A stretch of DNA of 64,000 nucleotides, from positions 1,994,001-2,058,000 of the forward strand of contig CP058931.1 of assembly GCA_024760505.1 (NCBI GenBank), written 5' to 3'. Under the pieces are notes generated by a model. The model worked only from the letters and a program-made list of their open reading frames with translations. It did not search any database and was not told the origin of the DNA. The stretch is from Nitrospira sp. GTDB taxonomy: Bacteria > Nitrospirota > Nitrospiria > Nitrospirales > UBA8639. Position numbers and translations under genes: made by a program. Each line of letters starts with the position of its first letter. The first letter of the stretch is position 1. Below, one piece after another: positions 34,275-41,635 of this stretch.

Positions 34275-34796
34275 TTACTTCGGGTTGAGGAGGTTGTGGA
34301 TGTATGCGAGGGATTCAGGGCTATCCCATTCTCTGGGCCCCATGATTCTTTGGCTTAGATGTCCGTGAGTATCCACAATCACCGTTGTGGGAAGATTTCT
34401 GAGCATGAGCGCTTGAGAAAGTTCTTCCTGTTCATCCAAGAGGACATCGAAATGTAAGCCGAGTTGCTGCCAAAATGTTTCGATTTCTCGTGGACGAATG
34501 TCTGTGGTGACCGCCAGAATGGCTAATTGGTCGGGAGGGAATTTTTGACGAAGACGCTCTAACGAGGGCATTTCTTCCTTACAAGGGCCACACCAGGTGG
34601 CCCAAAAATTCAAGATGAGGACTCGCCCTTCCAATTCATTCGAACGAATAGATGTGCCCTGCAGGGTGCGGAGCTGGAATGGAGGAAGGGTTTGGGCGGT
34701 ATCGAATCGGCAAAGAATGAACGGGGTAGAAGAGGGATTTCCCAAAGCCAGGGCCATTCCCAGGACTCCTGAAGCCAGCAGAGAAAGCGATGTCAT
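34275..34796 (-). CDS. TlpA/ResA-like thioredoxin-family protein
   Basis: 173 aa from the ATG at 34796, which overlaps the stop of the upstream BNR gene (ATGA); the frame opens at 34862. A hydrophobic N-terminus (LSLLASGVLGMALALG) targets it to the periplasm. The redox motif is NFWATWCGPCKEEMPSLERL, with PTTVIVDTHG containing the cis-Pro. These proteins reduce disulfides, for example for cytochrome c or copper-site maturation. It sits between the BNR protein and a CNWAC small protein. Confidence 0.88.
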   Translation of the reverse strand: MTSLSLLASGVLGMALALGNPSSTPFILCRFDTAQTLPPFQLRTLQGTSIRSNELEGRVLILNFWATWCGPCKEEMPSLERLRQKFPPDQLAILAVTTDIRPREIETFWQQLGLHFDVLLDEQEELSQALMLRNLPTTVIVDTHGHLSQRIMGPREWDSPESLAYIHNLLNPK

Positions 34797-36082
34797 GGTT
34801 TTGGGTGTAATTGAGCCGTCTGGGAGGTGGGAAAAGAAAGACGCTGGACTACCGTACTCCATCCCGGAAAAGCCACTTGCTCCGACCAGGCAATGACGGC
34901 TTGTCCCTGGTCATTTAATGCCACGGCCGGACTCTTGGCTTTTTTCTCATTCAACTTTTTCGGGGGACTGAATGTCTGTCCCCGATCGAGGGAATAGGTG
35001 AACACGACTTCCCGCCGCACCGGAGATTGCTCCTCCCAGGAAACGAGTAGATGGCCTTCTCGATTCACCGCCAGTTGAGGATGATCCGGAAACGTCCCTT
35101 TGGACAGGTTCAACACACGTCGAGGCGTGAAGGTTTTTCCCTGATCATCGGAATAGGCCAGATACACACCGGGAGTATCATCAGGGCCTTCCGTATACCA
35201 GGTGACATAGAGGCGCCCTTGCTGATCGACTCCCATGGTGGCAGGACGATGAGGGCAGCCCTCGTAGACCCATTGATCATGGCCCACGATGACCGGGGGA
35301 GAAAACGATTTCCCGTTATCGGTGGAACGAGACACCACCGTTTCCCTGACCGCTCCGGGCAAGACCTTGCGCCAGGCCAGATAGACGGTGCCATCAGAGG
35401 CAGTGGTCATATGGGTCCGGCAGCAGACACAACTGGATTCGTCAATTTTCAGGTTTGGTGAAAGGGTTTTGCCCTGGTCTTGGGAAAAGACCGTGTAGGT
35501 GGCCGGATCTTTCTTCCCTTCCCGGGCATCAAGCCAGGAGATATGGACGGAACCATTGGGACTGACGGTCAAATAATCAAAGGAATGGCCGGTGACGGCT
35601 TCGTCATCGTTGACTCTAACAGGAGGAAGAAAGGTTTTTCCCCCATCAAGTGACCGGCTCAGGAGAAGAAGATTGGTAAATAATTTACCCCCGGCATCGG
35701 GGTGAGGTGTTGTCCAGGTGATGTACACATCGTTATTGAGGCCTAACGCCAAGGCCGGTGGTTCGTGGAGAGAAGTGGCGGGAGGACTGGATGGATTGAC
35801 TCTGATGGGTTCCGGGTACTGTTCCTGTTGAGGTGGGACCTTGAGATAATAGACTCCTCGATCTTCCTGCTTTTCTCCGCCCCAGGCGAGGTGAAGAGTT
35901 CCGTCTTTATCCAGTTGAGCGGCTGGGCCGGTGGTTTGCATGCCTTGATGGTCGATGATGTGTTTAGCCCAGGCCTGAACCATCGAAACAGATGGGTCCG
36001 CCCCGAGGACTCCAGATATATCACCTCCCAGGCCCATCGAAAGGATTAGAGAAATGGCTCCAAAAAGTACAGGTCTTATCAT
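34793..36082 (-). CDS. Exported BNR/sialidase-fold propeller protein with Cys cluster
   Basis: 429 aa from the ATG at 36082, with GGAGG five bases upstream. Signal peptide (VLFGAISLILSMGLGG) then a beta-propeller with several Asp-box repeats (SLDGGKTF, SQDQGKT, STDNGKSF, SDDQGKTF, SLDRGQTF). A sialidase active site is not evident. Distinctive are SSCVCCRTHMT and YEGCPHRPATM, Cys/His groups in neighbouring blades that could bind metal. It is first in a coupled set with TlpA, a CNWAC small protein and the TonB receptor. Function unknown. Confidence 0.8.
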   Translation of the reverse strand: MIRPVLFGAISLILSMGLGGDISGVLGADPSVSMVQAWAKHIIDHQGMQTTGPAAQLDKDGTLHLAWGGEKQEDRGVYYLKVPPQQEQYPEPIRVNPSSPPATSLHEPPALALGLNNDVYITWTTPHPDAGGKLFTNLLLLSRSLDGGKTFLPPVRVNDDEAVTGHSFDYLTVSPNGSVHISWLDAREGKKDPATYTVFSQDQGKTLSPNLKIDESSCVCCRTHMTTASDGTVYLAWRKVLPGAVRETVVSRSTDNGKSFSPPVIVGHDQWVYEGCPHRPATMGVDQQGRLYVTWYTEGPDDTPGVYLAYSDDQGKTFTPRRVLNLSKGTFPDHPQLAVNREGHLLVSWEEQSPVRREVVFTYSLDRGQTFSPPKKLNEKKAKSPAVALNDQGQAVIAWSEQVAFPGWSTVVQRLSFPTSQTAQLHPKP

Positions 36083-36824
36083 GGGTGCCTCCACGGATAT
36101 TCGAATGTAGGAAGAAGAATAAGGTTCATTATTTCTCAATGTGAGAGTGTGTATTTTTACCAGAAGGGTGAAAGCCTACGCTACCTTAAGGACGTGGAGT
36201 GTGTGTCATATCCGCACCCGATGCATATCGATACTACAGCTTTTTTGTTAATTGAAAAAACTAGAACCATTCCACCAAGGTTTCTCGAAAAGTCACAGAG
36301 TGATGGACTTCAGACTTATTTCTCAAGCCCAAGCCAACGGGGAAGTAGAGGAACCCGGCGAATGAGCAGTTTTTCAATAGGCAGTATGGATGCCAGGAAT
36401 AATGCTTGTTCAAGAGTTCGAGCATCATGGAGAGGAAAAAGAACATCCATTTATGAATTTTGGAATAAAAGTGAGGGTGAAGGCCAAGGAGGTTGCAAGT
36501 CCAAATGCCTTCACCCTGAAGTGGAGCGGGGTGGGTCAGGGAGGAGTCACGCCGCTCCGGGTTCCGCTGGAAGAGTGCAATGAATTTTTAGCAACAAAAA
36601 CAGATATACCCGACTTGCGACTTTTGCTCTACGGACGTGTGCCGATGCTTGCTACATTGAGGCGGTTCAATGGCCGCATCCTTGGAGATCATGGTTGAAT
36701 GACTTTCCTGCGTGGTGCAGTTTTTTAACCCTCTACCGGAGTTCTGGAATGAGTGGAAGCAGGGAGGGCACGAATAAAAGAAACCAAGAGGATTCTGAGT
36801 TTCTGAAAGGCGCGGCTGGGCCTT
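36083..36824. other. Long intergenic gap with a palindromic repeat
   Basis: About 740 bases between the BNR start and the VKOR stop. Several short frames occur on both strands, but none has a ribosome site and recognisable product. It contains palindromic repeat copy 3 (36474-36517) and a lone half-like segment AGGGTGAAAGCCTA near 36163. Confidence 0.55.
36474..36517. repeat. Palindromic repeat, copy 3
   Basis: Perfect 11-bp stem AGGGTGAAGGC/GCCTTCACCCT with a 22-base loop containing AAGGAGGTTGCAAG. Stem and loop match the element at 38016-38068. Confidence 0.8.
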
Positions 36825-37712
36825 CTATTCCTGCCAGTTGAACCCGGAGGCCCGTGCCAATTCTCGTGGGGTCTTGAGGCCGGTTAACCGGCGTTCACCG
36901 ATAATCCACGTGGGGTAGCTTTTAATGTCAGCCTTGACGCAGGGAGCGGTGAGAGCGCTTCCTCGTCCTCCAGAACTACATTCCACGTAAGGAAGCCGTT
37001 TGGCGGACGAAAGAAATTCGGCTTTTTGTTCCTGGCAGCGTGGGCACCAATAGGCACCGTAAAATTTGGCGCCGGTATCATTGAGATGAATGGCTAAGGC
37101 TTGAAGTTGGGGATCTTCCGGGCCGGCGGCTGCGTCGAACACCCCGCTATAATGCAAATGAAGCCCGCCGACGATGACAAGGCCGATCACGACTGCCTCT
37201 TTCAGTGATTTCGTCCAATTGGGAGGCCGTCGAGCGAGAGCCAGACCAAGGATTGTCGTGATGATGGCAAATGAAGTCAGGCAATATTGACAGGAGGCTT
37301 CGATCTCTACGACCGAGACGATAGTCAGATAGGCGCTGACGGCGAATCCACTCATAGCCACGTAAATCAATACCGATCCGCTACCGGATTTTCCACGGCC
37401 GGACCAGGCGAGCCCCGCAATCACCACATAGGTCACGAAGCCCCACAAGGCCATGGGGATTCCCAGAAAGGTGGCCCATCGGCTGCTTTGCACAATGTCG
37501 CAGCCCGAGCCCTCGCTGCAAAATGCCGGATGAACCTCGAACGAGGCCGTATAGGTCAGGTAAGCGGTTACTATTAGTCCGGCACCGGCCAGGATGATGA
37601 TGAGAGGGTCGAGGAGGGCCTTCGAACCTGAGAACATGGAAGGCGGAGCGTTAGATGGCTTTCTTGCTGTTTCAGGGCCGACTGATTGTGTCTGTCGTTT
37701 AGATTTTGCCAT
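36825..37712 (-). CDS. VKOR-thioredoxin fusion (disulfide-forming membrane protein)
   Basis: About 295 aa from the ATG at 37712 (MAKSKRQ); the frame opens at 37775. Residues about 30-190 are a vitamin K epoxide reductase domain with four to five helices: loop Cys in FCSEGSGCDIV, Ser in SRWATFLGIP and the CQYC redox pair. The C-terminal domain carries YWCPRCQEQK, a thioredoxin-like redox site. Such fusions oxidise periplasmic proteins and pass electrons to quinone, replacing DsbA/DsbB. Alone on its strand between two gaps. Confidence 0.9.
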   Translation of the reverse strand: MAKSKRQTQSVGPETARKPSNAPPSMFSGSKALLDPLIIILAGAGLIVTAYLTYTASFEVHPAFCSEGSGCDIVQSSRWATFLGIPMALWGFVTYVVIAGLAWSGRGKSGSGSVLIYVAMSGFAVSAYLTIVSVVEIEASCQYCLTSFAIITTILGLALARRPPNWTKSLKEAVVIGLVIVGGLHLHYSGVFDAAAGPEDPQLQALAIHLNDTGAKFYGAYWCPRCQEQKAEFLSSAKRLPYVECSSGGRGSALTAPCVKADIKSYPTWIIGERRLTGLKTPRELARASGFNWQE

Positions 37713-38015
37713 GGCGTGCCTCGTGAACGAGTGTATCATGGGCTTCTTGCCATTGAAATCCCGACAATCTATCAAATACTCCTGACCGTAGAGGAGACTT
37801 TTGCCAAGGCCATGTCAGGCCGGTATTTCTCAGGATGGGTTGCTGATCACAGAATCAAAACTCCAAACGGCTTGATGCTTTAAGGTCCGGCGTAGGAAAG
37901 GGATTTTGAGGTCTTTTAGGAATCTTGAGGCCCTACGCCGAAACTATGTGCCGCGAAATTTATTTGGGCGTTGTTGAACTGTGTTGAGGAAGGAAGAGGT
38001 GGGGTGCGCATAGAA

Positions 38016-38068
38016 GTAGGGTGAAGGCCTAGGAGGCTGCAGATGCGCAAACCACCTTCACCCTACTC
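38016..38068. repeat. Palindromic repeat, copy 4
   Basis: Perfect 13-bp stem AGTAGGGTGAAGG/CCTTCACCCTACT with a 27-base loop containing TAGGAGGCTGCAGATGC. It lies about 85 bases past the stop of the P460 gene and may act as its transcript end. Same family as copy 3. Confidence 0.85.
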
Positions 38069-38152
38069 GTCCAAGGTTGGAGGCCGGTCCGTCCCTGGAT
38101 GTTCTACGCCAATTCGTTCTGTCTCTAACCTGGAAGCGATGAACAGGTCTGG

Positions 38153-38704
38153 TTAATGAGCCGCCTGTATTCGTTTCTCAAAATATTCATCATACCGGTG
38201 CACAAAGTCTTTGGATGCTCCCAAAGGTAAATGACACCCCCGGCAGGTTGTATAATCGACGTCCAACCGTTCGCCATTCGCCTTGAAACCTGAGTAGATC
38301 CAATCCCCATTCTTCAGGTTTTCCCGGGCGTGTTTCCCCCATCCCGCATCTTTTTGCATGACAAAGACCTTGGCTAAATCCGCCTTCACCAGATTTCCAT
38401 CCGCCCCTTTTTCGAGTGTCCCTTCGGCATTTTTCTTGGCGTTGTATATTTCCATCACGAGAATGCTGCCATTGGCAAACGGTTGGCCCGCTTCTGCGCT
38501 TGCCCCTGTGGGGTTGATATAGAGGTCGCGGACGGCATCCGATTTTTGAATCCCGTGGAGAAAGGCGGCATAGGATTTGTAATCGGCCGGAAAGATTAAT
38601 TCGCCGTCCTTCGGCGTGGAGCCGGATTGGGCTGCAATAGGCATGGTGGTGGATGCACACCCTAGAACCACCAAAGCCAGAAAAGTGATACTCATTTTCT
38701 CCAT
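38153..38704 (-). CDS. Cytochrome P460-family protein
   Basis: 183 aa from the ATG at 38704, with GGGAG four bases upstream; the longer frame to 38800 is unlikely. Signal peptide, then a P460-type domain (LIFPADYKSYAAFLHGIQK, SILVMEIYNAKK, VFVMQKDAGWG) and the haem site CRGCH near the C-terminus. P460 proteins use a Lys-crosslinked haem to oxidise hydroxylamine; relatives bind NO. Whether the crosslinking Lys is kept cannot be decided without an alignment. It ends the leftward metal/TonB cluster. Confidence 0.85.
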   Translation of the reverse strand: MEKMSITFLALVVLGCASTTMPIAAQSGSTPKDGELIFPADYKSYAAFLHGIQKSDAVRDLYINPTGASAEAGQPFANGSILVMEIYNAKKNAEGTLEKGADGNLVKADLAKVFVMQKDAGWGKHARENLKNGDWIYSGFKANGERLDVDYTTCRGCHLPLGASKDFVHRYDEYFEKRIQAAH

Positions 38705-38898
38705 ATTTCTCCCCCTCCTTTGTTGATATCTCGTCCGATTGACGGAACCGACACATTGTGACAAGTCACATTCAGAACGTTGACACGGTGGCTCCAGCAT
38801 ACGATGGACCCTATAGTCCGTCTACAGATGGGTACAGCCTGTTGCTACAGCGAGATGGTCCGTATTGTATCCCGCCCTCATTTCCAGAATTTTTTGGG

Positions 38899-39645
38899 TT
38901 AGGGATATTTCGAAGGCACATAATAGTTTAATGGATTCATCGCCTGGTAGCTCACGTTTGTGCCCATTCCCGCATCGGGATCGACAAAACCATCGGCCAT
39001 CCCGGTTTCGTGCCAGGTGAATGCAATCGATGCGGTGGGATCGCTGTTAAATTGATGGACCCGCCGGGCGAATGTCCGCCTGGCTGCTTCAATCCGGTCA
39101 ATTTCCTCGTCCGTACCGTATACGACAAATGGTGGATACGGACGGCAGGAATCGATGGCCGCGTAGAGAACCTGACGGAGGTGCAAAAATGTATTAAGAG
39201 CCGCGTTCCCTATTCCTTGTTGTGGTTCGGGGAGTGAAGTAAGAAATCTGCTCCGCGCTACTCCTTCGGGATGCTCCGCCGTAAAGATCACGGCATAATT
39301 CCGATCAAAGGCAATCGCTCCTTGGTTGACGACTCCGTCGGTTAAATCCTGCAATCTGATGAAATGGACATACTGTTTGATTCTGGCTTCACTCGACTGA
39401 GATGGTACAAATTGTCCGGGAACCCGGCGAATGACGAGATCCCGATATTTTGCCACTTGAATCCTGATGGATTTGTCATGGCCGCTGCTTTGACAGAGGG
39501 CAGGACTGAAAGGGCGTGGATCCAGTCGAAGAGGAAGTATGTCCTGATCATTTGCAAACCCGTGGCCTGGACAGACCATGAGAAGGACGATCAAAAGCAT
39601 GAAACGGAAGGGTGGTCGGGAAATGTGAAAGTAACCATACCACAT
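38899..39645 (-). CDS. Exported hypothetical protein
   Basis: 248 aa from the ATG at 39645, with GGAGG seven bases upstream. Signal peptide (FMLLIVLLMVCPGHGFA) then a mature chain of about 220 residues without a family I recognise. Notable segments: VAKYRDLVIRRVPGQFVPS, FDRNYAVIFTAEHPEGVA and HETGMADGFVDPDAGMG near the C-terminus. It lies between the P460 gene and a CSWTC small protein on the same strand, so a periplasmic role linked to them is possible. Confidence 0.65.
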   Translation of the reverse strand: MWYGYFHISRPPFRFMLLIVLLMVCPGHGFANDQDILPLRLDPRPFSPALCQSSGHDKSIRIQVAKYRDLVIRRVPGQFVPSQSSEARIKQYVHFIRLQDLTDGVVNQGAIAFDRNYAVIFTAEHPEGVARSRFLTSLPEPQQGIGNAALNTFLHLRQVLYAAIDSCRPYPPFVVYGTDEEIDRIEAARRTFARRVHQFNSDPTASIAFTWHETGMADGFVDPDAGMGTNVSYQAMNPLNYYVPSKYP

Positions 39646-39798
39646 GACAGTGCCTCCATTGCCTATGCACAAAGAGTGCATAGAAGAAATGAGCGCGTGT
39701 CTGCGTCTGTTTGAGACACACAATTGAATTGAGACCATGCGAGAACCGATAACTTCCTCTTTCATCAAAGAGGAGCTGTTATGGATCAGACGACAAAT

Positions 39799-40110
39799 CT
39801 AGGCGAAGAGAAAACGGGGAGGAGCACGAGAAGGGCTATGGTGATGGCGGAAGAGATCCGGTGCCGTTGGTTTGAAGAGCGGAAGAACGCCCAACAGCGA
39901 AAACGTACGGGGAATGTCGGCTGACAGCGTCTGAAGGCCTTGCCCGGCTTGACACGTCCAGCTACACCAACTGTTCCCATGAGTCTGCTGATCATGATGA
40001 CCGTGGTGTATGTGGAGCGGAGTCGTATAGGCAAGGCCTCCGGTTACGAGCAGGAAGCACATGCTGAGCATGAACGCGGCAAGCGACTGTGTGGGAGTGG
40101 TTTTCCTCAT
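39799..40110 (-). CDS. Small His/CxWxC membrane protein (family member 2)
   Basis: 103 aa. Hydrophobic N-terminus (LAAFMLSMCFLLVTGGLA), very His-rich stretch (LHIHHGHHDQQTH), WCSWTCQ, a second short hydrophobic segment (FSLLGVLPLF), then FRHHHSPSRAPPR near the C-terminus. It shares the plan of the proteins at 33951, 40671, 43971 and 49352. It is located between the small HTH gene and the unknown exported protein gene. Function unknown; metal binding is inferred from His and Cys content. Confidence 0.7.
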   Translation of the reverse strand: MRKTTPTQSLAAFMLSMCFLLVTGGLAYTTPLHIHHGHHDQQTHGNSWCSWTCQAGQGLQTLSADIPRTFSLLGVLPLFKPTAPDLFRHHHSPSRAPPRFLFA

Positions 40111-40221
40111 CGTGGTCTATGGCTTCAGCATCAATGTCGATGACCTCTCCCGTCAGGCTAGCTGTTCCTTTGCAGGGTGTCTACGGACGAGTGCTCATCG
40201 ATGCAACATTTCACTTCATGC

Positions 40222-40428
40222 TCATTGACATTCCGTAATTGCAAACTCCCAATGGTCTTTTCGATTTTGTTGAATCAACGTATCAATGGAATCCCGAAAT
40301 ATTCGTAAGCTGCCTTTTCCAATTTTTGTTGCCTTCAGGCGATCCTCTTCAACCCATCGGTAGATAGTCCATCGGCTGACATTTAAGGTTTGAGCGGCTT
40401 CACCGACACGCAAGAGTTGTTTGTCCAT
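40222..40428 (-). CDS. Excisionase-type helix-turn-helix DNA-binding protein
   Basis: 68 aa. AGGAG five bases before the ATG. It is a single MerR-like/excisionase HTH: LLRVGEAAQTLNVSRWTIYR then VEEDRLKATKIGKGSLRIF. Such proteins are found as prophage excisionases or as small stand-alone regulators. No integrase is present, so it may regulate the surrounding TonB/metal genes. That is inference. Confidence 0.85.
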   Translation of the reverse strand: MDKQLLRVGEAAQTLNVSRWTIYRWVEEDRLKATKIGKGSLRIFRDSIDTLIQQNRKDHWEFAITECQ

Positions 40429-40670
40429 GGGTTCTCCTTCCGCAGCATATATGCTGTGTCATACGATTAACGTTAGGTGTTCGTGTCCGGTTGTTGACGG
40501 AGGAGTCCGGCACGAAATGTTTTCAATCGGGTTGAGCGTGGTTTCTTCTGGAGCGCCAGACGTCGAATCAATGGGGAATGGAGATCATGCAAGCATCAAC
40601 CATTCTGCTCACGACGAAACGCTGCTCTTTAAGGTCTGTGTTCAGTGATGAACTGGTTGAGGGTCCCAAT

Positions 40671-41033
40671 CTATCCATGAACCAAAAAACGAACGGGCGG
40701 GCCGCGGGGAGAGAAGGTGTGCACGGGGGAGGTTCGAGGAAAGGTGAATGCGGGTTTTAGAACCCAGAGCAGGAAGGGTAGAACCAGTGCCGACGATTGA
40801 GGAATCGACCCGGCACCTGAAGCAATTTGGGCGACATGGCAGGCCCACGAGCAAAGAAGAGAGAGGGATTCGGCCGGGTGGGAATGGTGGGTGGGATTGG
40901 GATCAAGGGACCTTGAAGCACAGAAGGCTCCCGCACTCAGGAGCACGACGTGTAATCCAATCAACAGCACGATCAGGCCGGATGCCAATCGAGAGTGTAG
41001 ATTGGTGAATGTGGCCAATGATGGGTGCTTCAT
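40671..41033 (-). CDS. Small His/CxWxC membrane protein (family member 3)
   Basis: 120 aa from the ATG at 41033; a longer frame from a TTG at 41075 overlaps exbD and is less likely. Hydrophobic N-terminal helix (ASGLIVLLIGLHVVLLSAGA), THHSHPAES, LLCSWACH, a second hydrophobic helix (ALVLPFLLWVLKPAF) and SPRGPPVR near the C-terminus. The same plan is seen at four other loci here. It starts 13 bases after the exbD stop and is probably co-transcribed. Confidence 0.7.
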   Translation of the reverse strand: MKHPSLATFTNLHSRLASGLIVLLIGLHVVLLSAGAFCASRSLDPNPTHHSHPAESLSLLCSWACHVAQIASGAGSIPQSSALVLPFLLWVLKPAFTFPRTSPVHTFSPRGPPVRFLVHG

Positions 41034-41046
41034 GGGAACCGGGTGC

Positions 41047-41457
41047 TTATGATTCCGAATTGGGTTTTGTGGCAATTGCCATGTTGGGAATGCCGGCCAA
41101 TCGAATGATGTCCATCACCTTAATGACCCGGCCATGGGGGACCTGTTCATCGGCGTTAATGACGACGGAGGGGTCCGAGTCGATTTGCCGAAGGCTTGTC
41201 AGCCGGATTTCCAGTTCGGAGAGTTCAATACGGTCCTTATTATAGTACAGCGTTCCTTCATGGGTCAGTGTGAGGGAGATTTGATCGGGAACCTTATCCG
41301 TTGCCGAGTCGGCCGTCGGTAAATTGACCGGCATCCCATGTTGAATGGTCATGGACAGTGTCGCGATCATAAAGAACACCAAGAGAAAGAACATCGTGTC
41401 GATCATCGGAATGATTTCGATACGGGCTTTCTTTTGTGTGGTGGTAGATAGTCTCAT
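41047..41457 (-). CDS. exbD: ExbD/TolR biopolymer transport protein
   Basis: 136 aa. It has the family layout: a short cytoplasmic N-terminus, one membrane helix with the essential Asp in IEIIPMIDTMFFLLVFFMI, and a periplasmic domain (VVINADEQVPHGRVIKVMDI). With ExbB (45963) and TonB (46578) it would power TonB-dependent uptake. It lies between the TonB receptor gene and a CSWAC small protein, separated from exbB by three genes, which is an unusual split. Confidence 0.92.
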   Translation of the reverse strand: MRLSTTTQKKARIEIIPMIDTMFFLLVFFMIATLSMTIQHGMPVNLPTADSATDKVPDQISLTLTHEGTLYYNKDRIELSELEIRLTSLRQIDSDPSVVINADEQVPHGRVIKVMDIIRLAGIPNMAIATKPNSES

Positions 41458-41554
41458 GAAAATCTCATTGCCCAGTTCGTTGTGGTAAACAGGTTATTAG
41501 GGTGAATTGGAAATTAAAAAAATCTTCTTCCCTTAAGTTGACGGCCTATTGAGC

Positions 41555-41585
41555 GTCACACCTAGAATAACGAACTAGGTGTGAC
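41555..41585. repeat. Perfect 11-bp hairpin between receptor and exbD
   Basis: GTCACACCTAG at 41555-41565 pairs perfectly with CTAGGTGTGAC at 41575-41585 across a nine-base loop. It lies 50 bases past the receptor stop and about 100 bases before exbD. No T tract follows on the minus strand. It may be a processing or attenuation hairpin, or an operator. Confidence 0.75.
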
Positions 41586-41635
41586 AACCTCAATATATTC
41601 CATTGATCCGCACGATGGTGTGTAGCATGAATCGA

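Noticed and set aside
36149..36698. Two overlapping plus-strand frames (144 and 102 codons) in a long gap
   Set aside because: They lack ribosome sites and known motifs and run through a palindromic repeat; probably chance frames.
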